Below are positions 1 to 8,462 of a stretch of DNA of 43,407 nucleotides, in pieces; within the stretch, counting starts at the first letter, position 1, and each line of letters opens with the position of its first letter. The stretch comes from ZC4RG42 sp036676355 (GTDB lineage Bacteria > Pseudomonadota > Gammaproteobacteria > Burkholderiales > SG8-39). The notes below the pieces were generated by a model that saw nothing but the letters and a program-made list of their open reading frames with translations, did not search any database and was not told where the DNA came from. The stretch is taken from NCBI GenBank assembly GCA_036676355.1, contig JAKFDA010000082.1:1-43407 (forward strand), read 5' to 3'. The position numbers and the translations under genes are program-made.

Positions 1-146
1 CCGCACAGCATGCGCAGCAGACTGGTCTTACCGCTGCCGTTCGGGCCTTCGATGCGCAGCAGGCCGCCGGCGCGCACATTGAAATCGAGGTCGCGAAACA
101 GCCGGCGTTCGCCGCGCAGGCATTCCAGACCGTTCGCTTGAAGCAT
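1..146 (-). CDS. ccmA: Cytochrome c biogenesis ABC transporter ATP-binding protein CcmA (N-terminal part)
   Basis: Only the first 48 residues lie in the window; the rest is cut off by the left edge. The start is the ATG at 146 (MLQANGLECL). A Walker A motif GPNGSGKT is at residues 34-41, followed by SLLRMLCG, which is typical of the CcmA subfamily of ABC ATPases. CcmA pairs with CcmB, and works with CcmC-E in handing haem to apocytochromes c at the inner membrane. The gene points away from the rest of the window, so it is probably the first gene of a ccm operon leaving to the left. Another small ABC ATPase is possible because only the N-terminus is visible. Confidence 0.75.
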   Translation of the reverse strand, partial: MLQANGLECLRGERRLFRDLDFNVRAGGLLRIEGPNGSGKTSLLRMLC

Positions 147-420
147 GAGCAGGCGTTGTCGTTTTAAGCGGCGTCCGGATGCGGATCCCGGGCGCGCGGA
201 GTCGGGTGGGCAGGAGAGCCGCGATTATAAGGCGAAGCGACGCCTGACTTTTACCCGCTTCCCCGGCAGATTTCTGCTGTGAGGCCGCTGTGGCTCGGCT
301 ATCGTGCGCAAATACCTCGCGCAGACGAGCGTAACGACCGTGTCGGACCGGATCAGAGCGTTGAAAACGGCCTTCGAAACGAACACGGCACAGCAGGGTT
401 TCGTTCAGGGAGGGCCGACC
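147..420. other. Divergent intergenic region between ccmA and the kinase leader
   Basis: This stretch separates divergently transcribed ccmA and the kinase locus. It must hold promoters for both sides, but I see no confident -35/-10 pair. The open frame that ends at 504 extends upstream to a GTG at 304 without a convincing ribosome binding site there. No repeat or RNA gene is recognisable. Confidence 0.5.
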
Positions 421-504
421 ATGATGAAAGACAGGACGGCGCGCGAGGGCATCGCGACGCGAATGCCGATCGTCCGCGCGGCATGGACCGAAGCGCGCGC
501 ATGA
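421..504 (+). CDS. Putative 27-residue leader ORF coupled to the sensor kinase
   Basis: The short frame starts at an ATG-ATG pair at 421, preceded by a strong Shine-Dalgarno (GGGAGG at 409-414, six bases before the ATG). It encodes a basic 27-residue peptide beginning MMKDRTAREG and ends with TGA at 502-504. That stop overlaps the ATG at 501 of the kinase (ATGA), a classic translational-coupling arrangement. The kinase start has no good ribosome binding site of its own, so ribosomes finishing this leader could supply it. I recognise no family. It may be a coupling leader with no function as a peptide. Confidence 0.4.
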   Translation: MMKDRTAREGIATRMPIVRAAWTEARA

Positions 505-3500
505 GTTCGATTTATCACTCCGCCAACGAATCGCTCGCCGCCGCACCGGCGTCACGTGCGCATTCCGTGCTGAGCGGCCCGTCGCTCTCCACCATCCGCC
601 GTCGCTTCGTCGTGGGCTATTGCATCGTCGTCGCCACGCTTATGGGCTTCGCCGCGTGGATGATCAATCATGACCTTGACGATCGGGTCGATGGACGGGC
701 GCGCGAAGCCGCGCTGCTGACGCAGACGCTCGAAGCCACTCTCTCCTACCAGCTCGATCGCACGGGCCAGGTGCTCGAGCGCTTCGTCAGCGAGGCGCGG
801 CTGATATCCGGCAACGGCGACGACGGAGATAGTGCGCTCGTCGAGGGCATTCTTCATGAGCGCGGCACGCCTACGCGGCCGGTCTTCATTATCGAAGCCG
901 ACGGGCGCATGCATCTGACCCCGAAAGGCGCGGGCATGGCCACGGCGGAACAGGTACGCGCGCTGAGCGCCTGGCATGCCAAGCGACATTCCGCCGAGCG
1001 GCGCGTCGCGCCGATGGTGATGCAGGTGTACGGTCAGCCGCTGGTTCCGGTGACGCGTCGCATCGACCGCGCCGATGGTGGATTCGGCGGTGTGGTGGGC
1101 ATTCTGCTGACCTTTCGACTGGTCGATGAGATGCAACAGAAACTCGGCGTGACCGGGACGCGCATCGAAATCCGCCATGACGACGGCGCCGTGCTGGCGC
1201 GCGTACCGGCAGGCGAGGCGCCGATTGTCGGGCAAGCGCCCGGCGCGGAACATTTCGCCGTCGGCGACGTGCTTGCCGCAAAAGGAGTTGACGAGCAGGG
1301 CGGGGAGCACATTGGGATACGGCAGCGCGTCGGGCATTGGCCGCTGTCGATCGCGGTTTCCGTGCCGCTGGCGGATGTGCACACCGAATGGCACAAACAT
1401 GCCGCGCAGCTTGCCGCCGGGCTGATGCTGGCATTGCTCGTCGCGGCGGCGCTTTTGCGCGCATTGCTGGAAAAACTGCATCGCGTCGAACTTGCCACAG
1501 CCGAACTCGACGTTACGCGTTTCACGCTCGATCAGACCAGCGACGCGGTGTACTGGGTCGATGAGGAAGGACGCTTTGCCTTTGCCAATCCGGCCGCGGC
1601 GCGCTGGTTCGGCATTGCGCGCGAACGGCTGGTCGGCATGCCGTTCGACAGCGTGTTTCCGACCGGCACGGCGGATTCGTTCGCCAAGTCCTTCGCTCGG
1701 CTACGCCGGCTCGGCGCCAGGGTTTACCGGCTCGAATATCGCGCGGCCACGGGCGAACTGCATCCCGCCGAGGCGCACGCGCAGCACATGGTCTATCGCG
1801 GCGCAGAATATGCCTGCGTGGTGCTGCGTGATCTCACCGAACGGCAGCAGGCCGAGCGCGCCTTGCGCGAAAGCCAGGAACGTTTCGAGGCTGCGGTAGC
1901 GGGCGCCGAAGTCGGCATCTGGGAATGGAATCCGCTGACCGACCGGATCTACCGATCGCCGCTGTACCTGCAGATCATGGGTCACACGTCGCCCGGCGGA
2001 TTGCCGCAATACGGCGCGACGCTGATGGAAAGTCTGGACCCGGAGACCTCGCACCGGCTAAGGACGACGATCGATGAAGCGGTCCGGGCCGGGCGCAAGT
2101 TCGTGTTCGAGCATTTCCACACCGCGCCCGATGGACAACAGCGCTGGTTGCGCATCAGCGGCGCCGCAATTTTCGGCGGCGACGGAAAGGTGACGCGCAT
2201 CGCCGGTTCGATGATCGACGTCACCGAAAGCAAGAAAATCGAATTGCAGTTGCGCGCGGACCGTGCGCGGCAGCACGTGATTTTCCAGCGCTCGCCGCTC
2301 GGCATCATGGTGACGCGCCGGCGCGATGGCTTGGTGATGGAGGTGAACGAGGCGGCGTCGCGCATGACCGGCTATGCCAAGGAAGCGATCATCGGCCGCA
2401 CGACAGTGGAACTGGGCTTCTGGCCCAGCGTCGATCAGCGCGCCGAACGGCTGCACGATGCGTATTCCGACGAAGTGGCGTTCAGGCGCGCCGACGGCGT
2501 CATGATCGATCTGACGCACACAGCGCAGGCAGTCGAGATCGCCAACGAGATCTGCTATATCGCCATGCTGGAGGACGTCACCGAACGCAATCGCAAGGAG
2601 ACTGCATTGCGCGCCAGCGAAGCGCGTTTTGCGCGCCTGCTCGAAGTCTCCCCGCTGGCCGTGTCGATTGTCGCGACGGTGGACAAACGCATCATCGATA
2701 TCAACCCCGCCTTTACCAAAGTCACCGGCTATAGCCGCGGCGAAGTCATCGGCAGAACGGCTGACGAGCTGAAGCTGTGGATCGAGGCGGAGAGCGGCGT
2801 AGACGATGTGGAGACGGTGCGGCGTAGCGGTCGCATCGATGCGTGCGACCGTTCCATTCGCCGCAAGGCGGGCGACATCGGTTTCGTCGAACATAGCGCC
2901 CTGCTGATCGACATCGCGGGCGAGATGCGCGCCCTGTTCTTCATGCAGGACATCACCGTGCGCAAGTGCGCCGAACTCGATGTGATGCGGGCGCGCGAAC
3001 GGCTGTCGCGCATCATTCACGCCAGCCCGACTGCGATGAGCATCAGCGATCTGGATAACTGCACCATGCTGGATGCCAACGATGCGTGGCTCAAACTGTT
3101 CGGATTGGATGCGGGGCAGATCATCGGCCGCAGCGTGCGCGAGGTGGGCACCTGGGGCGATCTGGCCGATCGCGCCACGCGGTTGGACGCCCTGCAGCGT
3201 GGCGAGCCGATGCGCGATTTCGTTACCGAGTGCGTACGCGGCGACGGCGAGCGTTTCGAAGCGAGCTGTTCGTTCGAACGACTCGAACTCGACGGACGCA
3301 ACGTCTTGTTGTCCACGCTCTCGGATATCACCGAGCAGCGACGCGCGGAGCGTGAACTGATGCGACGCGGCCAGCTGCTGCGCCAGACCGGCGCGGTGGC
3401 GAAGGTGGGCGGATGGGAGCTCGACCCGGTGACAGGGGAGATGGAATGGACTGAAGAACTGCACCGAATCTACGAGCGCGACCCGGCCGGCAAGGAGGCG

Positions 3501-4850
3501 ACGCTCGACGATCTGCTCGCCTCCTGCGGCGATGAGGCGCGCCGGAGGCTGGAAAGCGCCCTTGCACGCACCATCGAGTCGGCCGCGCCGTTCGATCTCG
3601 AACTGCCCTTCGTCACGGCGCGCGGCCGTTCGCGCTGGGCGCGCGTGCAGGCGATGGCGGAAAGGCGCGGCGACACGGTGGTGCGCCTGTACGGCGCGTT
3701 GCAGGACGTTACCGAACGCCGTCAGCACGGCGAGTGGCTGCGCGAAAGCGAGGCGCGTTTTGCCAAGATCTTCGAAAGCACACCGGCCGGCATCGTACTG
3801 TTCCGTGCCGCCGATGAAACGATCGTCGACGTCAACCCGGCGATGTGCGGTATCGCCGGATTCAGCCGCGATGAAGCGATCGGCATGACGACCGACGGCT
3901 TGAAAACGCTGTTCGCGACCGATGCATTCGAGTTTGCCGCAATGTCGGTGGAGCGCGAACTGGACGTGTGGAGCCCCATGAGGGACTGCTGGTATCGTCG
4001 GCGCGATGGCCGCGCGGGACATGTGTCGATGTCGTCCTCGTTGTTCGAATACGCCGGCGAATCACTGGTGCTGGTCTTCCTGCAGGATACGACCGAGCGG
4101 CAGCGCGCCGCCGACGAAATCCGTCGCCTCAACGAAACGCTCGAACAGCGCGTGCACGAGCGTACCGCGCAGCTGGAAACGGCGAACCGCGAACTGGAAG
4201 CCTTCAGCTATTCGGTGTCCCACGATTTGCGCGCGCCCCTGCGTGCGATGACCGGCTTCTCCACCATCCTCATGGATGAGCATGCGCCCAAGCTCGATCC
4301 CGAGGCGCTTGAACTGCTCAGGCGCGTTTCCTCGGCAAGTCAGCGCATGGCAGATCTGATCGATGCGCTGTTGCAGCTCGCGCGCGTGGCGCGGCAGCAG
4401 ATGCAGCGGGTCGATATCGACCTCAGCGCATTGGCATCGGGCATCGCGCGTGAACTGCGCGAAATGGACCCGGAGCGGCCGGCGGAAATTCACATCGATC
4501 CGGATATGCATGTGTATGGTGATGCGCCGTTGTTGCGCAGCCTGCTGCAGAACCTGATCGGCAACGCGTGGAAATACAGCGCCAGGAAACCGACCGTGCA
4601 CATCGAAGTGACGTGCCGGTACATCGCCGACGAGCGCGTATTCTGCGTGCGCGACGAAGGCGCCGGATTCGATATGCGTTATGCGGGCCGCCTCTTCGGC
4701 GCTTTCCAACGCTTGCACAGTGGCAAGGACTTCGAGGGCACCGGCATCGGCCTCGCCACCGTCGAGCGCATCGTTCGGCGTCATGGCGGCCGCATCTGGG
4801 CCGAAGCGAAGCCCGGCATCGGGGCATCCTTCTATTTCACTTTGCTATAG
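501..4850 (+). CDS. Membrane-bound sensor histidine kinase with seven PAS domains
   Basis: The protein has 1449 residues from the ATG at 501, which overlaps the leader stop; an in-frame ATG at 483 is the alternative. A transmembrane helix at about 33-55 and a second at about 302-322 bracket a periplasmic sensor region of some 245 residues, probably dCache-like. Seven consecutive PAS domains follow at roughly 336-447, 455-577, 590-700, 705-822, 832-945, 955-1073 and 1080-1200. Several are introduced by the usual LRxSExRF helix. A coiled coil leads into HisKA with the H box SHDLRAPLR (phospho-His about 1241), then HATPase_c with N box NLIGNAWKYS, DEGAGFD and GTGIGLATVERIV. No receiver domain is fused and no response regulator is adjacent, so it is an orphan kinase whose signal and partner are unknown. 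Confidence 0.9.
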   Translation: MSSIYHSANESLAAAPASRAHSVLSGPSLSTIRRRFVVGYCIVVATLMGFAAWMINHDLDDRVDGRAREAALLTQTLEATLSYQLDRTGQVLERFVSEARLISGNGDDGDSALVEGILHERGTPTRPVFIIEADGRMHLTPKGAGMATAEQVRALSAWHAKRHSAERRVAPMVMQVYGQPLVPVTRRIDRADGGFGGVVGILLTFRLVDEMQQKLGVTGTRIEIRHDDGAVLARVPAGEAPIVGQAPGAEHFAVGDVLAAKGVDEQGGEHIGIRQRVGHWPLSIAVSVPLADVHTEWHKHAAQLAAGLMLALLVAAALLRALLEKLHRVELATAELDVTRFTLDQTSDAVYWVDEEGRFAFANPAAARWFGIARERLVGMPFDSVFPTGTADSFAKSFARLRRLGARVYRLEYRAATGELHPAEAHAQHMVYRGAEYACVVLRDLTERQQAERALRESQERFEAAVAGAEVGIWEWNPLTDRIYRSPLYLQIMGHTSPGGLPQYGATLMESLDPETSHRLRTTIDEAVRAGRKFVFEHFHTAPDGQQRWLRISGAAIFGGDGKVTRIAGSMIDVTESKKIELQLRADRARQHVIFQRSPLGIMVTRRRDGLVMEVNEAASRMTGYAKEAIIGRTTVELGFWPSVDQRAERLHDAYSDEVAFRRADGVMIDLTHTAQAVEIANEICYIAMLEDVTERNRKETALRASEARFARLLEVSPLAVSIVATVDKRIIDINPAFTKVTGYSRGEVIGRTADELKLWIEAESGVDDVETVRRSGRIDACDRSIRRKAGDIGFVEHSALLIDIAGEMRALFFMQDITVRKCAELDVMRARERLSRIIHASPTAMSISDLDNCTMLDANDAWLKLFGLDAGQIIGRSVREVGTWGDLADRATRLDALQRGEPMRDFVTECVRGDGERFEASCSFERLELDGRNVLLSTLSDITEQRRAERELMRRGQLLRQTGAVAKVGGWELDPVTGEMEWTEELHRIYERDPAGKEATLDDLLASCGDEARRRLESALARTIESAAPFDLELPFVTARGRSRWARVQAMAERRGDTVVRLYGALQDVTERRQHGEWLRESEARFAKIFESTPAGIVLFRAADETIVDVNPAMCGIAGFSRDEAIGMTTDGLKTLFATDAFEFAAMSVERELDVWSPMRDCWYRRRDGRAGHVSMSSSLFEYAGESLVLVFLQDTTERQRAADEIRRLNETLEQRVHERTAQLETANRELEAFSYSVSHDLRAPLRAMTGFSTILMDEHAPKLDPEALELLRRVSSASQRMADLIDALLQLARVARQQMQRVDIDLSALASGIARELREMDPERPAEIHIDPDMHVYGDAPLLRSLLQNLIGNAWKYSARKPTVHIEVTCRYIADERVFCVRDEGAGFDMRYAGRLFGAFQRLHSGKDFEGTGIGLATVERIVRRHGGRIWAEAKPGIGASFYFTLL

Positions 4851-4882
4851 ACGGATGTCGATTGGTTTTACAATTTTCCTAT

Positions 4883-4897
4883 TTTGTCGGCGACAAA
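4883..4897. promoter_or_regulatory. 15-bp palindrome upstream of the sigma-54 promoter (candidate activator site)
   Basis: TTTGTCG-G-CGACAAA is a perfect 7+1+7 inverted repeat centred at 4890. It lies about 70 bp upstream of the predicted transcription start of the PEP-CTERM gene. That is a suitable place for a sigma-54 enhancer-binding protein. PEP-CTERM genes in exosortase-A bacteria are known to be controlled by the PrsK/PrsR pair with RpoN, so PrsR is the natural candidate; that assignment is inference. Confidence 0.5.
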
Positions 4898-4934
4898 GTT
4901 TGAAAATGCCTACAACAAGAACGTCTTAGACGAC

Positions 4935-4950
4935 TGGCACGCCTCTCGCT
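4935..4950 (+). promoter_or_regulatory. Sigma-54 (RpoN) promoter of the PEP-CTERM gene
   Basis: TGGCACG-CCTC-TCGCT matches the RpoN consensus TGGCACG-N4-TTGCW at all but one fixed position, with the invariant GG and GC at the correct spacing. Transcription would start near 4961. This leaves a leader of about 33 bases that contains the Shine-Dalgarno GGAGGT just before the ATG at 4994. Confidence 0.75.
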
Positions 4951-4993
4951 GTATCTCCCTCGCTTTTCCAAAATTGAACAGGGAGGTATCGCG

Positions 4994-5845
4994 ATGCGCA
5001 AATGGGCAGGCATTCTGGCGACCGTTGCGGCACTCGGCGTATCCGCGCCGACGTATGCCGCACCCGTCGCTTTGTGGAACTACGACATTTCGTTTGCGTT
5101 CACGGACGCGGCGTTTTCTGCAGGCTCGGGTACGACCACGACTTTGCCGTTCGAACTCTCCTGGGGCAGCACGGGCGGCTCGTTCATCGTTCCGGGCGGC
5201 GATCGCAGTGCGCTGACGATCGGCACCGATGCCGGTGCGAATCGCACCGGCGGCGGCGTCGTCAGCGGCACGGTGACGACCAACGACCTCAGCCCGGCAG
5301 GCATCGGTCTGTCCAATACGATCACGCACTGGAACAACGCCATCTCGGCGGACTTCGCCACGCTCACCGGCGGTCAGATCACTTCGACCCTCGCGCTGGA
5401 AACTTCCGGCGGCGATCCGATCGGGGGACTGCCCGATCTGGCGTTCGACTTCCTCTTCATCGAAACGCCCAACAATCCGCCCGGTGGCGCCGACTGCGCC
5501 GATAACACGCCCGAGCCGTGTGCCGACATTTTCGTGCTCATTTCTTCGACCAGCTTCAATGTGCCCTTCATGCACGATGGCATCGAGTATCTGATTTCCA
5601 TCTTTCCGTTCGCCGAAGGCGGCATGCTCGGCAGTATCGCAACGCTCGGCGCCGAGCAGTGCGCGGCGGCCGGCGCCGCACCGAACTGCGTAGGCATCGT
5701 GACGGACGAAGACCAGGCGACGTCGATCCAGTTCGCCTTCGCGATCACCACCGAACCGTTGCTGGTGCCGGAGCCCGGCATGCTGGGCTTGCTGGCGCTC
5801 GGCCTGTTCGGCATGGGGGTCGTGCGTCGCCCGCGCAAAATCTGA
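4994..5845 (+). CDS. PEP-CTERM sorting domain protein, THxN type
   Basis: The 283-residue protein has an N-terminal signal peptide ending near YAA (residues 21-23). Its C-terminal sorting signal consists of VPEP at 258-261, a hydrophobic helix and the basic tail RRPRK. In this family the exosortase cleaves at the PEP motif during export to the cell surface. A THWN motif at 111-114 in a Gly/Thr-rich beta-type region matches the THxN group of PEP-CTERM proteins. The start has a strong GGAGGT. The gene stands alone, with its own sigma-54 promoter before it and a terminator after it, so it is not part of the flagellar transcription units. No exosortase is in the window. The precise function is unknown; the family is linked to extracellular matrix or floc formation. 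Confidence 0.88.
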   Translation: MRKWAGILATVAALGVSAPTYAAPVALWNYDISFAFTDAAFSAGSGTTTTLPFELSWGSTGGSFIVPGGDRSALTIGTDAGANRTGGGVVSGTVTTNDLSPAGIGLSNTITHWNNAISADFATLTGGQITSTLALETSGGDPIGGLPDLAFDFLFIETPNNPPGGADCADNTPEPCADIFVLISSTSFNVPFMHDGIEYLISIFPFAEGGMLGSIATLGAEQCAAAGAAPNCVGIVTDEDQATSIQFAFAITTEPLLVPEPGMLGLLALGLFGMGVVRRPRKI

Positions 5846-5866
5846 GCCGTTTCCATCCCCCATACG

Positions 5867-5892
5867 GCCCCGCCTCGCGCGGGGCTTTTTTT
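5867..5892 (+). terminator. Rho-independent terminator of the PEP-CTERM gene
   Basis: A 7-bp GC stem (GCCCCGC 5867-5873 with GCGGGGC 5879-5885) and a 5-base loop are followed directly by seven T residues on the plus strand. On the minus strand the hairpin has no T run after it, so it terminates the plus-strand gene rather than fliR. Confidence 0.9.
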
Positions 5893-5903
5893 CGCTTTTT
5901 CGC

Positions 5904-6668
5904 TCAGTGCAAGGGTCGCAGCAGACTTTGCCCAAGCGCCTGTTCGAATAGCGGGCCGAGCACCGGCAGGGCGAGCATCAAGGCGATCATGCCGATCAGC
6001 AGTGTGACCGGGAAGCCGACGGCGAATACGTTGAGTTGCGGCGAAACGCGTGCAAGTACCCCCAGCGCAATGTTCAATATCAGCATGGTGGCAAGCACGG
6101 GCAACGCCACATGCAGGCCGATACGGAAGATGTCGCCGCCGGCGGTCGCCAGTGCCGCGTAATTGAGTTGCGGCCCCAGTCCGGCGGTGACCGGCAGCGC
6201 ATGGAAACTATCGGTCACCGCGGCAATCAGCATCAGATGTCCATTGATCGCCAGAAAAATAAGCGAAGCGATGATGCCGAGAAAACTGCCGATGATCGGC
6301 GTCTGCTCGCCGGTGCCGGGGCTCATGAAGCCGGCGAACGACAGGCCCATCTGCAAGCCGATCTGATCTCCCGCCATTTCCAGCGCGGCGAATATCAGGC
6401 GAATGCTGAAGCCGATGGACGCGCCGATCAGCACCTGTTGCGCGAGGATGAGCGGCGCGTGCGGGCTGGAGACGGGCACATGCTGTGCGGCAGGCAACAG
6501 CGGCGCGATCAACAACGCGGCGAGCACGCTGAAACCGATTTTCAGACGCGCAGGGATCGCCTGATCGTGCAAAACCGGCGCGGTCATGAACAACGCCAGC
6601 ATGCGCGCGAACGGCCAGGCATACATGCCGAGCCAGAGGGCGAGTTGGTCGGAGGTGAAGCTGATCAT
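5904..6668 (-). CDS. fliR: Flagellar type III export gate protein FliR
   Basis: The 254-residue polytopic membrane protein starts MISFTSDQLALW and has the FliR family pattern of about six hydrophobic helices, including the conserved FAGFMSPGTG segment in the middle. FliR forms the export gate core with FliP and FliQ inside the MS ring. It is the last gene of the fliLMNOPQR run. Length is normal for the family (about 260). It is separated from fliQ by a 159-bp repeat-filled gap, although fliPQR are usually tightly spaced. Confidence 0.96.
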   Translation of the reverse strand: MISFTSDQLALWLGMYAWPFARMLALFMTAPVLHDQAIPARLKIGFSVLAALLIAPLLPAAQHVPVSSPHAPLILAQQVLIGASIGFSIRLIFAALEMAGDQIGLQMGLSFAGFMSPGTGEQTPIIGSFLGIIASLIFLAINGHLMLIAAVTDSFHALPVTAGLGPQLNYAALATAGGDIFRIGLHVALPVLATMLILNIALGVLARVSPQLNVFAVGFPVTLLIGMIALMLALPVLGPLFEQALGQSLLRPLH

Positions 6669-6827
6669 GCAGCTGAGAGCTGAGAGCCGAGAGCCGAGAG
6701 CGGAACCACATCCGCAATCCTGCCCGCCCCGGATTGAGGCGTTCGAGGGTGCGCTGCAGCGGGCGTCCAGTTCATTCTTCTGATTGCCTTCACTCTCCGC
6801 TCTCCGCTCGTGGCTTTCCGCTGCACT
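6669..6827. repeat. Heptad-array cassette between fliR and fliQ
   Basis: The gap opens with four tandem heptads of the form NGAGAGC (6673-6701) and closes with the reverse-complement form GCTCTCN (about 6792-6826). Inside, 6761-6810 reads GGGCGTCCAGTTCATTC and then a spacer into the right heptads. This closely resembles the repeat end at 28491-28539. It is one of at least five paired heptad cassettes in the window. Confidence 0.75.
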
Positions 6828-7097
6828 TCAACCAATCATGAACGGAATGCTTTCATACAGTCGGCGCATGTACTCGGTCATGGTGGTGAGCATCCACGGG
6901 CCGGCGATGATGAGGACGACGAACAGACCCACCAGTTTCGGAATGAACGATAGCGTCATTTCGTTGATCTGCGTCGCGGCCTGCAGCACCGATACGGCGA
7001 GACCGACGATCAGCGCGGTGAGCAGCAAGGGCGCGGAAATCATCAGCGTCATCTGCAAAGCCTGCTGTCCGATGGTGAGTACGGTTTGTGGCGTCAT
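6828..7097 (-). CDS. fliQ: Flagellar export gate protein FliQ
   Basis: The 89-residue protein starts MTPQTVLTIGQQ and has two hydrophobic helices (about 16-40 and 50-72), the standard size and topology of FliQ. It carries the conserved QAATQINEMTLSF segment between the helices. FliQ is the small, multi-copy subunit of the FliPQR export gate. It lies between fliP and fliR but is separated from each by about 160 bp of dispersed repeat, so its translation cannot be coupled to its neighbours. Confidence 0.96.
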   Translation of the reverse strand: MTPQTVLTIGQQALQMTLMISAPLLLTALIVGLAVSVLQAATQINEMTLSFIPKLVGLFVVLIIAGPWMLTTMTEYMRRLYESIPFMIG

Positions 7098-7110
7098 GAT
7101 TCAAATTCCT

Positions 7111-7260
7111 TTACCACAGCGCTCACAGAGAACACAGAGGTAAAGTGTGCGTCCTCCGGACGGGCGACCCGATTTGCGTATCGGGGCGAGCGGGCTAAAG
7201 GTGCAGCAATGAATAGCCGCCGTTCTCTGTGCACTCTGTGATCTCTGTGGTTCAAGATTT
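7111..7260. repeat. CACAGAG-type inverted repeat element between fliQ and fliP
   Basis: The left arm has repeated CACAGAG/ACACAGAGG units (7114-7140). The right arm has their complements (CTCTGTG units, 7223-7250) and ends in TTCAAGATTTT directly at the fliP stop. The same element occurs at 28271-28360 and 40069-40165. Confidence 0.75.
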
Positions 7261-8049
7261 TTATCCAAAACTCGCTACCAGCGAGCCGAGCAGCAGATTC
7301 CAGCCGTCGACCATGACGAACAACATCAGCTTGAACGGCAGTGAAATCAGCACCGGCGAGAGCATCATCATCCCCATCGACATCAGCACCGACGCGACCA
7401 CCATGTCGATGATGAGGAATGGGATGAACACCAGAAAGCCGATCTGGAATGCGGTCTTCAATTCGCTCGTCACAAAAGCCGGCACGACGACGTGGAACGG
7501 CACCGCTTCCGGCGTCCGCACTTCCGGCTGCTGCGCGAGTTTCATGAACAGCGCGAGATCGGGCTCGCGCGTCTGTTTCAGCATGAAGCCTTTCACCGGC
7601 ACTTCCGCGCGAGCCAGCGCGTCGTTGAACGACATCTTGTTCTCGGTGTACGGCACATAGGCGTCGACGTACACGCGTTCGAGCGTCGGCGCCATGATGA
7701 ACAGGGTCAGAAACAGCGCCAGACCGATGAGCACCTGGTTGGGCGGAGAGGTCTGCGTACCCAGTGCATGACGCAACAGCGACAGCACGATGATCACCCG
7801 CGTGAACGACGTCATCAGCAGCAGTACCGCGGGAATGAACGCGAGCGCGCTGAGCGTGAGCAGGGTCTGAATCGACAGCGTATAGGTCTGGCCGCCGCCC
7901 GGCGTGGGCGTGCTGGTCAATGCCGTGATACCGCCGCTTTGCGCCAGCGCTGGCAGCGGCAACAGCGCGATCAGCAGGATCCCGATCGTGGCGAGCAGCC
8001 ACGATCGGCATGGATGCTCGGCGCCGTGTCGGTATGCGGGCTCAGGCAC
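7261..8049 (-). CDS. fliP: Flagellar export gate protein FliP
   Basis: The protein has 262 residues from the GTG at 8049, which overlaps the 3' end of fliO by 8 bp. No ATG sits between that codon and the signal-like helix WLLATIGILLIALL. FliP normally has such a cleavable N-terminal signal. The family core is clear: RVIIVLSLLRHALGTQTSPPNQ, the periplasmic EVPVKGFML region, and the C-terminal helices ending FVMVDGWNLLLGSL. It assembles first in the FliP5Q4R1 export gate and needs FliO for that step. The start codon is the least certain part. Confidence 0.94.
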   Translation of the reverse strand: MPEPAYRHGAEHPCRSWLLATIGILLIALLPLPALAQSGGITALTSTPTPGGGQTYTLSIQTLLTLSALAFIPAVLLLMTSFTRVIIVLSLLRHALGTQTSPPNQVLIGLALFLTLFIMAPTLERVYVDAYVPYTENKMSFNDALARAEVPVKGFMLKQTREPDLALFMKLAQQPEVRTPEAVPFHVVVPAFVTSELKTAFQIGFLVFIPFLIIDMVVASVLMSMGMMMLSPVLISLPFKLMLFVMVDGWNLLLGSLVASFG

Positions 8050-8452
8050 GTTCGTTCGCTCCACGCATGGTGCGCGCGCGCGCCAGCCAGTCAGCGAACT
8101 TCGGTGCGCCGGTATTGCTGTCGGGCAGCGTCTGGCGCGGCAGCGTGTGCAGCGCCTGCACCTGTCCGGGAGCAACGCCCAACACCAGCCAGGTGTCGCC
8201 GACTTCGACGATCACCACACGTTCCTTCGACCCCACGGCGACGGCCGAGATGTTCTTCAGCACATTGTTGCTCGTGCCATGCAATCGCTGCGTGCGTTTG
8301 AGCAGCCACGCCGCGCCAGCGATTACGCCCAGCACGATCAGCAAGGCGAAAAAAGATTGCAGCATTGCGCCGAGCGGCATGGCGGGATTCGCTTCCGCGG
8401 CGTATGCCGGCGCAGCGAACAGGCACGACAGTAAGAGCGGCGCAACCTTCAT
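8042..8452 (-). CDS. fliO: Flagellar biosynthesis protein FliO
   Basis: The 136-residue protein has an N-terminal signal-like segment (residues 1-18), a transmembrane helix at about 33-52 and a cytoplasmic domain with the FliO pattern VGSKERVVIVEVGDTWLVLGV. FliO helps FliP assemble into the export gate. It sits between fliN and fliP, as is usual, and overlaps fliP by 8 bp. The tail is basic and poorly conserved, as is common in this family. Confidence 0.92.
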   Translation of the reverse strand: MKVAPLLLSCLFAAPAYAAEANPAMPLGAMLQSFFALLIVLGVIAGAAWLLKRTQRLHGTSNNVLKNISAVAVGSKERVVIVEVGDTWLVLGVAPGQVQALHTLPRQTLPDSNTGAPKFADWLARARTMRGANERA

Positions 8453-8462
8453 CGCATCCGGC

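Noticed and set aside
304..420. Longer upstream form of the leader ORF starting at GTG 304
   Set aside because: There is no ribosome binding site at 304, whereas the ATG at 421 has a strong one.
5867..5892. Terminator also serving fliR on the minus strand
   Set aside because: On the minus strand the hairpin is not followed by a T run.
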